This document shows positions 8,075 to 16,071 of a DNA stretch of 34,389 bases, one piece after another. Under the pieces are notes generated by a model that was not told the DNA's origin, did no database searches, and worked only from the letters and a program-made list of their open reading frames with translations. The translations under genes were made by a program, and so were the position numbers. This DNA comes from an uncultured Oscillospiraceae bacterium (GTDB lineage: Bacteria; Bacillota; Clostridia; Oscillospirales; Oscillospiraceae): contig CANRIU010000018.1 in NCBI GenBank assembly GCA_947630755.1, positions 1 through 34,389 of the forward strand, written 5' to 3'. Positions within the stretch are counted from its first letter, which is position 1. Each line of letters begins with the position of its first letter.

Positions 8075-8282
8075 ATTCGTCCCTTTTATACTCCAGTATG
8101 TCTCCCGGCTGGCAGTCCAGCGCCTCGCATATGGCCTCCAGCGTGGAGAAGCGTATGGCGCTGACCTTGCCGGTCTTTATCTTCGACAGATTCACGTTGG
8201 CGATGCCCACCTTCTCGGATAGGGCGTTGAGGGACATCTTCCTGTCCGCCATCACCCGGTCCAGGCGTAAAATGATCGGCAT
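8073..8282 (-). CDS. XRE/Cro-type HTH regulator (YozG-like), partner of a DUF2975 protein
   Basis: This 69-residue protein is almost entirely one lambda-repressor-like HTH domain: MADRKMSLNALSEKVGI, then NVNLSKIKTGK as the recognition region, ending ICEALDCQPGDILEY. The size and the ending are typical of the small YozG-type regulators that accompany DUF2975 membrane proteins. GAGGTGG precedes the ATG. It lies 9 bp downstream of the DUF2975 gene and is presumably co-transcribed from 8968. The target is unknown; autoregulation is an inference. Confidence 0.9.
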   Translation of the reverse strand: MPIILRLDRVMADRKMSLNALSEKVGIANVNLSKIKTGKVSAIRFSTLEAICEALDCQPGDILEYKRDE

Positions 8283-8291
8283 ATGTCCACC

Positions 8292-8909
8292 TCACAGCGT
8301 CTCGTCCGACTGGCGCTGGAGCTCCTCGCCGTAGCGGAATATCCACGACAGCAGGAACAGCGCCGCCGGGATGAAAAACCGGGAAAGCTCCAGACGGAAA
8401 TTCACGGTGTAGCTTTTCACATACTCCGGGTTCAGGAAATACCCGAACTCAAAAAGCCGCAGCTCCATGGTAAATATCAGAAATTCCGCCACACTGTAGA
8501 CCGCCGCCTGCACCAGCGTCATCCACCCCAGCTTCCGGAGGTTTTCCGACACCGCCAGGTCGAAGGGCCGCCCCTCCGCCATGGGGGCCAGGATCCGGTG
8601 GAGGATGCCCGCCTCCGCCGCCGCGATGGCCAGCACCAGCGCGCCCGTCAGCATCAGCACGACTATCGGCACCAGGGGCCGGGGGCTGCCGGGGACAAGC
8701 TGGGCGAGGTTCAGCCTCACATTTCCCAGCGTCAGGTGCAGGTCCCCGCCCACCAGCACGGCTACCGCATCGTCGTCTCGGATGGACAGGTAGTAGACGG
8801 AGATCATGATGAGGCCCGCGAACAGGAAGATGGCGGTGGCAATGAAGATCACACGGAATATTTTGGCAAATCGGTCCAGCACACGCGCCGTCCTTTTGAG
8901 CTTTTCCAT
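8292..8909 (-). CDS. DUF2975 family membrane protein
   Basis: This 205-residue integral membrane protein has about four hydrophobic segments. One lies near residues 20-42 (IFRVIFIATAIFLFAGLIMI), then a loop, then segments near 80-100, 125-150 and 178-195. The layout, with the signature-like EGRPFDLAVSENLRKLGW in the middle, fits DUF2975, a family of unknown function usually encoded beside a small XRE regulator, as here. The ATG at 8909 is chosen over an upstream one at 8939 because AGGGAGG lies at the right distance, and because the promoter -10 overlaps the longer form. Confidence 0.85.
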   Translation of the reverse strand: MEKLKRTARVLDRFAKIFRVIFIATAIFLFAGLIMISVYYLSIRDDDAVAVLVGGDLHLTLGNVRLNLAQLVPGSPRPLVPIVVLMLTGALVLAIAAAEAGILHRILAPMAEGRPFDLAVSENLRKLGWMTLVQAAVYSVAEFLIFTMELRLFEFGYFLNPEYVKSYTVNFRLELSRFFIPAALFLLSWIFRYGEELQRQSDETL

Positions 8910-8939
8910 AGATGCGCCCTCCCTTTTGAAGATGGGCAC

Positions 8940-8968
8940 AGTATACCACGGATATATATGTTTGTCAA
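8940..8968 (-). promoter_or_regulatory. Strong promoter of the DUF2975/XRE operon
   Basis: On the minus strand TTGACA (8968-8963) and TATACT (8945-8940) are separated by exactly 17 bp, close to the sigma-A consensus. Confidence 0.8.
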
Positions 8969-8972
8969 CTAT

Positions 8973-8995
8973 TATTTAACGATAAACATTAAATA
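8973..8995. promoter_or_regulatory. Inverted repeat upstream of the DUF2975/XRE promoter
   Basis: TATTTAA (8973-8979) and TTAAATA (8989-8995) form a 7-bp inverted repeat just upstream of the -35. It could be an operator for the XRE regulator, but AT-rich palindromes also arise by chance. Confidence 0.35.
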
Positions 8996-9004
8996 TTTTA
9001 TGTA

Positions 9005-9448
9005 TTACTTCCCCGTGGAGCCGAAGCCCCCCGCGCCGCGCTCCGTCTCGGAGAGCTCCTTTGCCTCCTCAAATCCCGTGAAGGCCACGGGCATCACCAC
9101 AAGCTGCGCCACCCGGTCCCCGGGATTTACGGTGACGGGCCTATTTGAGTGGTTATAGAGAGCGACCATGTACTCCCCCCGGTAGTCGGAGTCCACCACC
9201 CCAACCTTGTTTGCCGGGGCGAGGCCGGACCTGGAGGCAAGGCCGGAGCGGGCAAAGACGAAGCCCGCGTAACCCTCCGGTATCTCGGCGGTGAGGCCCG
9301 TGTGGATGAACACCGTCTCCCCCGGCGCGACGGTGACGGGGCCGTCCATGCAGGCGTGCAGGTCAGCCCCCGCGGAGAAGGGTGAGCCCCGGGAGGGCAG
9401 GACCGCCCGTGGGTCCAGCTTTTTTACCTTGATGATCAAAGGTTCCAT
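9005..9448 (-). CDS. dut: dUTP diphosphatase (dUTPase)
   Basis: The enzyme hydrolyses dUTP to dUMP and PPi, limiting uracil in DNA and supplying dTMP synthesis. At 147 residues it is a standard trimeric dUTPase with all five motifs: SAGADL (25-30), RSGL (67-70), GVVDSDYRGE (83-92, with the catalytic-region Asp86), PGDRVAQL (109-116), and the Gly-rich C-terminal RGAGGFGSTG (137-146). It lies 39 bp downstream of trxB on the same strand, probably in one transcript. AAAGGAAA precedes the ATG. Confidence 0.96.
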   Translation of the reverse strand: MEPLIIKVKKLDPRAVLPSRGSPFSAGADLHACMDGPVTVAPGETVFIHTGLTAEIPEGYAGFVFARSGLASRSGLAPANKVGVVDSDYRGEYMVALYNHSNRPVTVNPGDRVAQLVVMPVAFTGFEEAKELSETERGAGGFGSTGK

Positions 9449-9487
9449 ATCTGTTTCCTTTCTGTGGCAGCCGCATGGCGCGGCATG

Positions 9488-10405
9488 TCACTTCATAAGC
9501 CTTACATATTTCGCCGCTGCTGTGGCTGCCACCGCGCCGTCGGCGGCGGCGGTGACGAGCTGCCGGAGCTCCTTCGTCCTGCCGTCCCCCGCGACCCACA
9601 CCCCGGGGGTGCCGGACTCACAGTCCTCCCCGGCTACGGCGTAGCCGTACTTATCGAGCTTCAGAATGTTGGCGAAGGGTGCGTTTTGGGGGATCATGCC
9701 CGTGGCGTTGAAGACCCCAGGGACCTCCAGCGTCCTCTCCTCCCCGGTGTCCACCCGCCGGATGCGAAGGGCGCGGACCCTGCCGGAGTCGTCGCCCAAG
9801 ACCTCCGCCGGGACAAAGGGCGTCAAAAATTCCACATTTGCCATATTTTTGGCAGCGTCAATGAGGTGCCGCTCAGCCCGGAATTCCTCCCTGCGGTGGA
9901 CGATATAGACTCTCTCGCATATCCCGGCAAGATACATTGCGTCCTCGAGGGCGGTGTTGCCCCCGCCGATGACGGCCACGCTCCGGTCTTTGAAAAACGC
10001 CCCGTCGCAGGAGGCGCAGGTGGACACGCCCCGCCCGGCGTACTCCACGCCCCCGGGGCAGTCAAGCTGCCTGTGGCCCGCGCCGGTGGAGACGATAACC
10101 GCCCGGGCCTCAAAGTCCCCCTTGGCGGTGTGGACGAGCTTCCTGTCCTCCAGAAGCTCCACCCCGGTGACGGCGGCGGTCTTGAACCGGGCGCCCAGGT
10201 CCCTGGCCTGCTTCTGCCAGTCGCTGGCAAGGCGCCAGCCCTCGATGCTGGGAATGGCGGGGAAATTTTCCACGCTCTGGGAGTTTATTATCTGCCCGCC
10301 GCAGACGGTTATCTCCAGCACCAGTGTCTCAAGCCCCGCTCTGCGGGCGTAGACGGCGGCTGTCAGCCCCGCGGGGCCGCCGCCGATGATTATAAGGTCG
10401 TACAT
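9488..10405 (-). CDS. trxB: Thioredoxin reductase
   Basis: This 305-residue FAD- and NADPH-dependent thioredoxin reductase keeps thioredoxin reduced. Motifs are GGGPAG for FAD (8-13), the redox CASC centre (Cys130, Cys133; more often CATC), GGGNTA for NADPH (147-152), HRR (170-172) contacting the NADPH phosphate, and the C-terminal VAGDGRTKELRQL FAD-binding stretch. GGAGGT precedes the ATG. It is divergent from trxA, its likely substrate gene, across a 316-bp region that holds repeat copy B. A weak promoter may use TTGAAT at the edge of that repeat. Confidence 0.95.
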   Translation of the reverse strand: MYDLIIIGGGPAGLTAAVYARRAGLETLVLEITVCGGQIINSQSVENFPAIPSIEGWRLASDWQKQARDLGARFKTAAVTGVELLEDRKLVHTAKGDFEARAVIVSTGAGHRQLDCPGGVEYAGRGVSTCASCDGAFFKDRSVAVIGGGNTALEDAMYLAGICERVYIVHRREEFRAERHLIDAAKNMANVEFLTPFVPAEVLGDDSGRVRALRIRRVDTGEERTLEVPGVFNATGMIPQNAPFANILKLDKYGYAVAGEDCESGTPGVWVAGDGRTKELRQLVTAAADGAVAATAAAKYVRLMK

Positions 10406-10444
10406 CGTGTACCTCCGCTTTTGATTTTTTACATATAATTCAAT

Positions 10445-10634
10445 AAACTCAAATTCAATATTTTTTCCGGCGACATGCGCGTCGGAAAAAATACCTTTTG
10501 TCGCACAAGTGTGCGGCCCTTGGGCCGTGCGCGCAGGGCGACAGCAGAGTGGTTTTCACTGAATTTCGCAAAATTCAGTGAAAATTACCCGCACGTTCCC
10601 CCTTGTCGGAAAAGCCCGCAGGGCTTTTTCGACA
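10445..10634 (+). repeat. Dispersed palindromic element, copy B (long form with about 90-bp insert)
   Basis: The left module (10445-10494) and right module (10588-10634) match copy A. Between them lies an extra module of about 90 bp made of two hairpins. One is closed by GTCGC (10500-10504) with GCGAC (10538-10542). The other has arms TTTTCACTGAATTT (10553-10566) and AAATTCAGTGAAAA (10571-10584) around a CGCA loop. The same insert occurs in copy E with compensatory base changes. Confidence 0.85.
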
Positions 10635-10665
10635 GTCTTATATAGTATAGCACGGAAAATTGAAA

Positions 10666-10694
10666 TTGACATCCCCTTTTCGGGGAATTATAAT
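10666..10694 (+). promoter_or_regulatory. Consensus promoter of trxA
   Basis: A perfect TTGACA (10666-10671), 17-bp spacer and perfect TATAAT (10689-10694). The spacer carries a short inverted repeat, TCCCC (10672-10676) with GGGGA (10682-10686), which could be a regulator site or chance. Confidence 0.85.
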
Positions 10695-10721
10695 AAAGAA
10701 AAAGAAAAAAGGAGGCAGATC

Positions 10722-11027
10722 ATGGCTGACATTATAAAAACCGATGAATTTGACGGTGCCGTTCTCGGCTCCGAAAAGCCCGTTCTGGTGGATTTCTTCG
10801 CCACCTGGTGCGGGCCCTGCAAGATGCTGGCGCCCGTGCTTGAGGAGGTGGAGGCGGAGCACCCGGAGGTCGCCTTTTTCAAGCTGGACGTGGACCAGTC
10901 CCCGGAGATCGCCAACCGCTACGGCGTCATGAGCATCCCCACCCTCATCCTCTTCAAAAACGGCGAGGAGGCAGACAAGTCCGTGGGCTACATGCCAAAG
11001 GAGGACATCGAGGAATTTCTGGCGTGA
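10722..11027 (+). CDS. trxA: Thioredoxin
   Basis: This 101-residue protein has the thioredoxin fold and the active site WCGPC (29-33, redox Cys30 and Cys33). It also has the cis-proline region [12 protein letters not shown] and the [14 protein letters not shown] segment typical of TrxA. It reduces protein disulfides in the cytoplasm and is recycled by TrxB, encoded divergently. The ATG at 10722 is chosen because GGAGG at 10711-10715 and a consensus promoter precede it. Confidence 0.96.
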   Translation: MADIIKTDEFDGAVLGSEKPVLVDFFATWCGPCKMLAPVLEEVEAEHPEVAFFKLDVDQSPEIANRYGVMSIPTLILFKNGEEADKSVGYMPKEDIEEFLA

Positions 11028-11034
11028 AATGACC

Positions 11035-11062
11035 TTTGGGGGCGGCATCAGCCGCCCCCAAA
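11035..11062 (+). terminator. GC-rich hairpin after trxA
   Basis: A perfect 12-bp stem (TTTGGGGGCGGC at 11035-11046 with GCCGCCCCCAAA at 11051-11062) has a 4-nt loop. No T-run follows (AAGCATATT), so it may terminate weakly or protect the 3' end. Confidence 0.5.
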
Positions 11063-11159
11063 AGCATATTGCCCCTCCCCCGCCCATAGAGTGGTATAAA
11101 AGGGGGCGGTTTTTACGCAGTGCAGGATAGGCGACCTCCGCTACAAGGAGGTCATAAAC

Positions 11160-11402
11160 GTGAGCACGGGCCTGAGACTTGGCTATGTGTCCGACGGCGT
11201 CTTTGATATAACCTCGGGGAAGATGGAGGCGCTGGTGGTGCCCGGGGCGTACAGGGTCATGGGGCTTTTCGGGAAAAGCGAGGACTACGTCATACCCTGG
11301 GACGCCATACGGCGCATAGGGGACGATATAATCCTCGTGGAGGACGCCCGTCCCGAGCCCCGCTCCTCCCGCCGCCGCCAGACGGACCGGGGGCAGGGAT
11401 AA
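11160..11402 (+). CDS. YlmC/YmxH family PRC-barrel protein, possibly with a disrupted start
   Basis: From a GTG at 11160 the frame encodes 80 residues containing TGLRLGYVSDGVFDITSG, VVPG and YVIPWDAIRRIGDDIILV. This is the pattern of the YlmC/YmxH PRC-barrel proteins, small sporulation-linked proteins of unclear role. AAGGAGG at 11145-11151 gives a good ribosome binding site. The same frame stays open upstream, and codons from 11121 read RIGDLRYKEVINV, which looks like the family's missing N-terminal strand. No ATG, GTG or TTG is in frame there; a GTG at 11120 is one base out. Either the protein is shortened at its N-terminus, or a one-base insertion lies at the true start. Confidence 0.7.
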   Translation: MSTGLRLGYVSDGVFDITSGKMEALVVPGAYRVMGLFGKSEDYVIPWDAIRRIGDDIILVEDARPEPRSSRRRQTDRGQG

Positions 11403-11440
11403 AAATGTATGGAAAAATCACAAAAAGGGAAAAATAATCC

Positions 11441-11469
11441 TTGCATTATAAGAAAAGCTCTGGTATAAT
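11441..11469 (+). promoter_or_regulatory. Promoter of rpsB-tsf
   Basis: TTGCAT (11441-11446), a 17-bp spacer and a perfect TATAAT (11464-11469). The predicted start near 11476 gives a leader of about 110 nt before the rpsB ATG. Confidence 0.75.
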
Positions 11470-11476
11470 GCTAAAG

Positions 11477-11560
11477 CCCCAAAAGGGGTATTACGCACAC
11501 GGGAGGACTGCGCGCCTGGTGCCCTTCGGGTTGGCGAGCGGGCGGAGCCCCGTGGAGGTA
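11477..11560 (+). ncRNA. Structured 5' leader of rpsB, candidate ribosomal-protein S2 leader
   Basis: The leader holds a small CCCC-AAAA-GGGG hairpin (11477-11488). A larger branched structure follows, closed by CACGGG (11498-11503) with CCCGTG (11549-11554) and containing an inner GCCCTTCGGG hairpin. GC-rich structured leaders ahead of ribosomal-protein operons are often autoregulatory binding sites. Assignment as an S2 leader is an inference from position and fold only. Confidence 0.45.
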
Positions 11561-11588
11561 AGAACTTAAAAGAAAAGGAGAAAAAACA

Positions 11589-12320
<732 letters not shown>

Positions 12321-12322
12321 TT

Positions 12323-12396
12323 CCGGCGAAAAAGCCCCGGGGGCTTTTCCGACGCATATGTCGCCGGAAAAATATTGAATTTGAGCTTTTTGACAA
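12323..12396 (-). repeat. Dispersed palindromic element, copy C (inverted, compact form)
   Basis: Read on the minus strand this is TGTCAAAAAGCTCAAATTCA, the CCGGCGACATATGCGTCGG hairpin region, then AAAAGCCCCCGGGGCTTTTT, matching copy A with the middle spacer deleted. It occupies most of the gap between rpsB and tsf, 2 bp after the rpsB stop. Its outer end supplies TTGACA on the plus strand (12390-12395). Confidence 0.8.
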
Positions 12397-12441
12397 GCTG
12401 GAGTAATTTATATACGGAAGAATTTTGAGGAGGACAATATA

Positions 12442-13356
12442 ATGGCTATTTCCGCCGCTGATGTAAAGAATCTTCGCGAGATGACCGGCGTTGGCATGAT
12501 GGACTGCAAGAAGGCCCTCACCGCCACCGACGGAGATATGGATAAGGCAGTCGAGTGGCTGCGTGAGAAGGGCCTTGCCGCCGCCCAGAAGAAGGCCGGG
12601 CGCATCGCCGCCGAGGGCATGGCTTACGCCGCCGTCATCGACGGTGTGGGCGTCTGCGTTGAGGTCAACGCGGAGTCCGACTTCGTCGCCAAGAACGACG
12701 TGTTCGTGGATTACGTCCATCAGGTCGCCGCCGTTGTCGCCCACGAGGGTCCCGCGGATCTGGACGCCCTTATGGCCTGCAAATACCCCGGCACCGAGCT
12801 CACCGTCAAGGAGGCCCAGAATGAGAAGGTCCTCGTTATCGGCGAGAACATCAACGTCCGCCGCTTTGAGCGCTTCGCTTCCGGCGTCAGCGTCCCCTAC
12901 GTCCACATGGGCGGCAAGATCGGCGTCATCGTGAACCTTGAGACCACTCTGGATGCCAAGGCCGTTGAGACCGTGGGCAAGGACGTGGCAATGCAGATCG
13001 CGGCCCTGAACCCCCGCTTCTGGGACAAGGCCCAGGTCAGCGAGGACGTCCTCGCCGAGGAGAAGAAGATCATGATGGCTCAGATGGACAACGACCCCTC
13101 CATGGCCTCCAAGCCTCAGCAGGTCCGGGAGCGCATCGTCATGGGCAAGCTGGGCAAATTCTACGCCGAGAACTGCCTTCTCCAGCAGGAGTTCGTGAAG
13201 GACAACACCATGACCGTGGAGAAGTACATCGCCTCCTCCGCCAAGGCCCTTGGCGGCGAGATCAGGTTCGCCGGAGCCGTCCGCTTTGAGAAGGGCGAGG
13301 GCATCGAGAAGCGCCAGGACGACCTGGCCGCCGAGGTCGCGAAGCTCGTAAAATAA
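12442..13356 (+). CDS. tsf: Translation elongation factor Ts
   Basis: EF-Ts exchanges GDP for GTP on EF-Tu. The 304-residue protein has the N-terminal UBA-like region with TGVGMMDCKKAL, then EVNAESDFVAKND, the loop that contacts EF-Tu, and a normal full-length C-terminal domain. GAGGAGG precedes the ATG. It lies 121 bp downstream of rpsB across repeat copy C and ends in a strong terminator. Downstream pyrH/frr genes seen in other Firmicutes are absent here. Confidence 0.97.
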   Translation: MAISAADVKNLREMTGVGMMDCKKALTATDGDMDKAVEWLREKGLAAAQKKAGRIAAEGMAYAAVIDGVGVCVEVNAESDFVAKNDVFVDYVHQVAAVVAHEGPADLDALMACKYPGTELTVKEAQNEKVLVIGENINVRRFERFASGVSVPYVHMGGKIGVIVNLETTLDAKAVETVGKDVAMQIAALNPRFWDKAQVSEDVLAEEKKIMMAQMDNDPSMASKPQQVRERIVMGKLGKFYAENCLLQQEFVKDNTMTVEKYIASSAKALGGEIRFAGAVRFEKGEGIEKRQDDLAAEVAKLVK

Positions 13357-13380
13357 GAGCTCCCCAAATCAATAAAGCCA

Positions 13381-13416
13381 ATGTCCCGGACGCACAGCGC
13401 GTCCGGGACATTTTTT
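13381..13416 (+). terminator. Terminator of the rpsB-tsf operon
   Basis: A perfect 13-bp stem (ATGTCCCGGACGC at 13381-13393 with its complement at 13399-13411), an ACAGC loop and a run of six or more T. Confidence 0.92.
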
Positions 13417-13436
13417 GCCAAAAAAGGCGGGTTTAT

Positions 13437-13520
13437 CAAAGCCTCAAATTCAATATTTTTTCCGGCGGCATGTACGCCGGAAAAAATACTTTTTTGCCCC
13501 CCGGCAAAAGCCGGGGGGCA
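13437..13520 (+). repeat. Dispersed palindromic element, copy D (variant tail)
   Basis: The left module CTCAAATTCAATATTTTTTC is followed by a hairpin with arms CCGGCG and CGCCGG (perfect, where copy A has a G-U pair). The usual right hairpin is replaced by GCCCCCCGGC-AAAA-GCCGGGGGGC, a perfect 10-bp stem (about 13496-13519). It lies between the convergent tsf and feo transcripts. Confidence 0.75.
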
Positions 13521-13571
13521 TATCAGACCGCTTGAGAGAAGAAATGGAGGTAATAAAGAAGGGGTATGGTT

Positions 13572-13766
13572 TCAGCGGTCTCTATCGGGCTTTTTATGGC
13601 AGGCGCAGCAGCTCCCCGCGTAGGGACAGCCGGAGCAGGCGCTCCCGCCGGAGGCCGCGCCGCGCTTTTTCTCCCGGGCGAGCTTGAATATTATCAGCGC
13701 CAGCACCCCGGCGACAAGGGCCGCCACAAGGAGCGTGGCAATATTCGCGCCGAGAAGCTCAAGCAT
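13572..13766 (-). CDS. FeoB-associated Cys-rich membrane protein
   Basis: This 64-residue protein has an N-terminal transmembrane helix (about residues 8-28), a basic stretch (KLAREKKRG) and a C-terminal cysteine cluster (CSGCPYAGSCCACHKK). It matches the small Cys-rich membrane proteins found after feoB in many Clostridia. They are thought to assist ferrous iron uptake, but the mechanism is unknown. Its ATG overlaps the end of feoB by 8 bp (ATGCTTGA), giving translational coupling. Confidence 0.88.
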   Translation of the reverse strand: MLELLGANIATLLVAALVAGVLALIIFKLAREKKRGAASGGSACSGCPYAGSCCACHKKPDRDR

Positions 13767-15996
13767 TGGCGCTCACCCTCTCGTCAATGCGTCTGCCGCT
13801 CTCGTCGTAACGGTTTTTCCGGAAGAGGAGGTAAAGTATCCCGGCGAGGAGCGCCGCCGCCACTACGGTGAAGAAGTTGAAGCTCACCGCGCCGCCGATG
13901 AGGGCGGAGAACTGGTAGACGATAAGGGCAAGGACATACGCCCAGAGGCACATGTAGCCCACGGCGCCCAGGGTCCAGCGCCAGTTGTTCATCTCCCGCT
14001 TTATGGCGCCGATGGCGGCAAAGCAGGGGGCGCACAGGAGGTTGAACACCATGAAGGAGAAGGCGGAGAAGGCCGTGTAGTCAGCCGCCACAAGGGCCCA
14101 GATCTCGTCGCCGTTCTCGCTTATCTCCCCGGCGTAGTGGTAGAGGATGGAGAAGGTGTTGACCACGTTCTCCTTTGCCACGAGCCCGGAGATGGAGGCC
14201 ACAGCCGCCCGCCAGTTTCCGAAGCCCAGGGGCGCGAATATCCAGCAAATCGCGCTCCCGGCGTAGGCCATGAGGGAGTTGTCCTGATCCGCCACCGCGC
14301 CGAAGGAGCCGTTCTCCACTCCGAAGTACTGGAGGAACCAGACGGCGACGGAGGCGATAACTATAACGGACCCGGCACGCTTTATGAAGCTCCAGCCCCG
14401 CTCCCAGGTCGCCCGGAGAACTCCCCCGGCGCTGGGGACGTGGTAGGGGGGCAGCTCCATGACGAAGGGCGCGGGCTCCCCGGCGAAGGTCTTGAATTTT
14501 TTGAGGATTATGCCGGAGACCACGATGGAGCCCATGCCGATGAAGTAGGCGGAGGCGGCGATCCACGCCGAGCCGCCGAACAGCGCCCCGGCGATGAGGC
14601 CGATTATGGGCAGCTTCGCCCCGCAGGGCATGAAGGTGGTGGTCATAAGTGTCATCTTCCTGTCCCGGTCCTGCTCGATGGTCCGCGAGGCCATGAGCCC
14701 CGGCACGCCGCAGCCCGTGGCAACAAGCATGGGTATGAAGGACTTGCCCGAAAGGCCGAATCGGCGGAAGATGCGGTCCATGATGAAGGCGATGCGGGAC
14801 ATGTAGCCCACGTCCTCCAGAATCGACAGCAGCAAAAACAGCACCAGCATCTGGGGCACAAAGCCCAGCACCCCGCCCACGCCGGCGATGATGCCGTCCT
14901 GAATCAGGCTGTAAAGCCAGTCAGCCACCACGGGGTCTCCGGCGTCGTTGAGAAGCGCCCTGTCAACTAAGCCCGGCACCCACTCGCCGAAGACCACGTC
15001 GTTGGCAAAGTCCGTGCCCCAGGTTCCGATGCCGATGCCCCAGGGCTCGCCGTCCCGCCAGGACCCGTCCACCAGGGCCTGGGGCGAGGTGCCCATGGCG
15101 ATGGCGTATATAAGGAATATCACGACGGCGAAAATGGGCAGGGCCAGCACACGGTTCGTAACTATCCTGTCTATCCGGTCGGAGACGCTGAGCTTTCTCC
15201 CGGACTGCTTTTTCTTAACTGCCCTCGACACCACGTCCGCTATGTAGGCGTAGCGCTGGTTTGTGATGATGCTCTCCGCGTCGTCGTCCATCTCCCTCTC
15301 GCAGTCGGCGATGTGCTCGTCGATGTGGCGCATGAGATCCTCCGGCAAATTCAGCTCCTTGCGCACCTTCTCGTCCCGCTCAAAGAGCTTTATGGCGTAC
15401 CAGCGCACAAGCCGCTGGTCCACGGAATTCTCAATGGACTCCTCGATGTGGGCGATGGCGTGCTCCACGCTGCCCTGGAATACGGGTGGCAGCTCCACGG
15501 CCTTTTTCTCCTGAGCCGCCCTGACGGCAAGCTCGGCGGCCTCCTTCGACCCCTCGCCCTTTAAAGCCGAGGTCTCCACCACCTGACACCCCAGGGCGCG
15601 GCTGAGCTTGCCGCTGTCGATGACGTCCCCGTTTTTCCGCACAAGGTCCGCCATGTTGAGCGCCACCACCACTGGTATCCCCAGCTCAATAAGCTGGGTG
15701 GTGAGGTAGAGATTTCGCTCTATATTCGTCCCGTCCACAATATTCAGTATCGCGTCGGGCTTCTCCCCCACAAGATACCCCCGGCTCACTACCTCCTCAA
15801 GGGTGTAGGGCGAGAGGGAGTATATTCCCGGCAGGTCCTGTATGACCACGTCCTTATGGTTCCGGAGCCTGCCCTCCTTCTTCTCCACCGTGACGCCGGG
15901 CCAGTTTCCCACATACTGGTTTGACCCCGTCAGGTCGTTGAACATTGTAGTCTTGCCGGAGTTCGGGTTCCCGGCAAGGGCGATCCTTATATCCAT
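13759..15996 (-). CDS. feoB: Ferrous iron transporter B
   Basis: FeoB is the membrane permease of the Feo ferrous iron system. The 745-residue protein starts with a G domain: G1 GNPNSGKT (9-16), G2 Thr36 in NWPGVTVE, G3 DLPG (54-57), G4 NMAD (114-117). A helical GDI-like region follows to about residue 270, then the polytopic core with two Gate-type repeats (GVPGLMASR, TTTFMPCGAKLPII and the downstream GLVAKENVVNTF). AGGAGG precedes the ATG. It is the third gene of feoA-feoA-feoB-Cys-rich protein, with a further AT-rich palindrome in its leader. Confidence 0.96.
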   Translation of the reverse strand: MDIRIALAGNPNSGKTTMFNDLTGSNQYVGNWPGVTVEKKEGRLRNHKDVVIQDLPGIYSLSPYTLEEVVSRGYLVGEKPDAILNIVDGTNIERNLYLTTQLIELGIPVVVALNMADLVRKNGDVIDSGKLSRALGCQVVETSALKGEGSKEAAELAVRAAQEKKAVELPPVFQGSVEHAIAHIEESIENSVDQRLVRWYAIKLFERDEKVRKELNLPEDLMRHIDEHIADCEREMDDDAESIITNQRYAYIADVVSRAVKKKQSGRKLSVSDRIDRIVTNRVLALPIFAVVIFLIYAIAMGTSPQALVDGSWRDGEPWGIGIGTWGTDFANDVVFGEWVPGLVDRALLNDAGDPVVADWLYSLIQDGIIAGVGGVLGFVPQMLVLFLLLSILEDVGYMSRIAFIMDRIFRRFGLSGKSFIPMLVATGCGVPGLMASRTIEQDRDRKMTLMTTTFMPCGAKLPIIGLIAGALFGGSAWIAASAYFIGMGSIVVSGIILKKFKTFAGEPAPFVMELPPYHVPSAGGVLRATWERGWSFIKRAGSVIVIASVAVWFLQYFGVENGSFGAVADQDNSLMAYAGSAICWIFAPLGFGNWRAAVASISGLVAKENVVNTFSILYHYAGEISENGDEIWALVAADYTAFSAFSFMVFNLLCAPCFAAIGAIKREMNNWRWTLGAVGYMCLWAYVLALIVYQFSALIGGAVSFNFFTVVAAALLAGILYLLFRKNRYDESGRRIDERVSANA

Positions 15997-16020
15997 TTCG
16001 TTTTTCCTCCTGTCTGGGTA

Positions 16021-16055
16021 TTAGCGTTAACTAATTATAGTTATATTCAGCTAAC
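16021..16055. promoter_or_regulatory. Palindromic candidate metal-repressor site between feoA and feoB
   Basis: TAACTA (16028-16033) and TAGTTA (16038-16043) form an inverted repeat, flanked by TTAGC (16021-16025) and GCTAA (16050-16054). The vocabulary matches the TTAG/CTAA sites upstream of the operon. A minus-strand TATAAT (16039-16034) inside it suggests a possible internal start for feoB, but no good -35 is visible. Confidence 0.45.
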
Positions 16056-16071
16056 CTCCCGGCAAAATTTT

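Larger units (their letters stand above)
10406..10721. other. Divergent trxB-trxA intergenic region
   Basis: The 316 bp are mostly filled by repeat copy B (10445-10634). The remainder holds the trxA promoter and ribosome binding site on the right and the trxB ribosome binding site on the left. No other gene is supported here; an upstream extension of trxA to 10578 runs through the repeat and is rejected. Confidence 0.7.

Noticed and set aside
9464-10438. Long plus-strand frame opposite trxB (similar shadows at 13684-14970 and 31907-33022)
   Set aside because: These mirror well-conserved genes on the other strand (trxB, feoB, polymerase) and carry no domains of their own.
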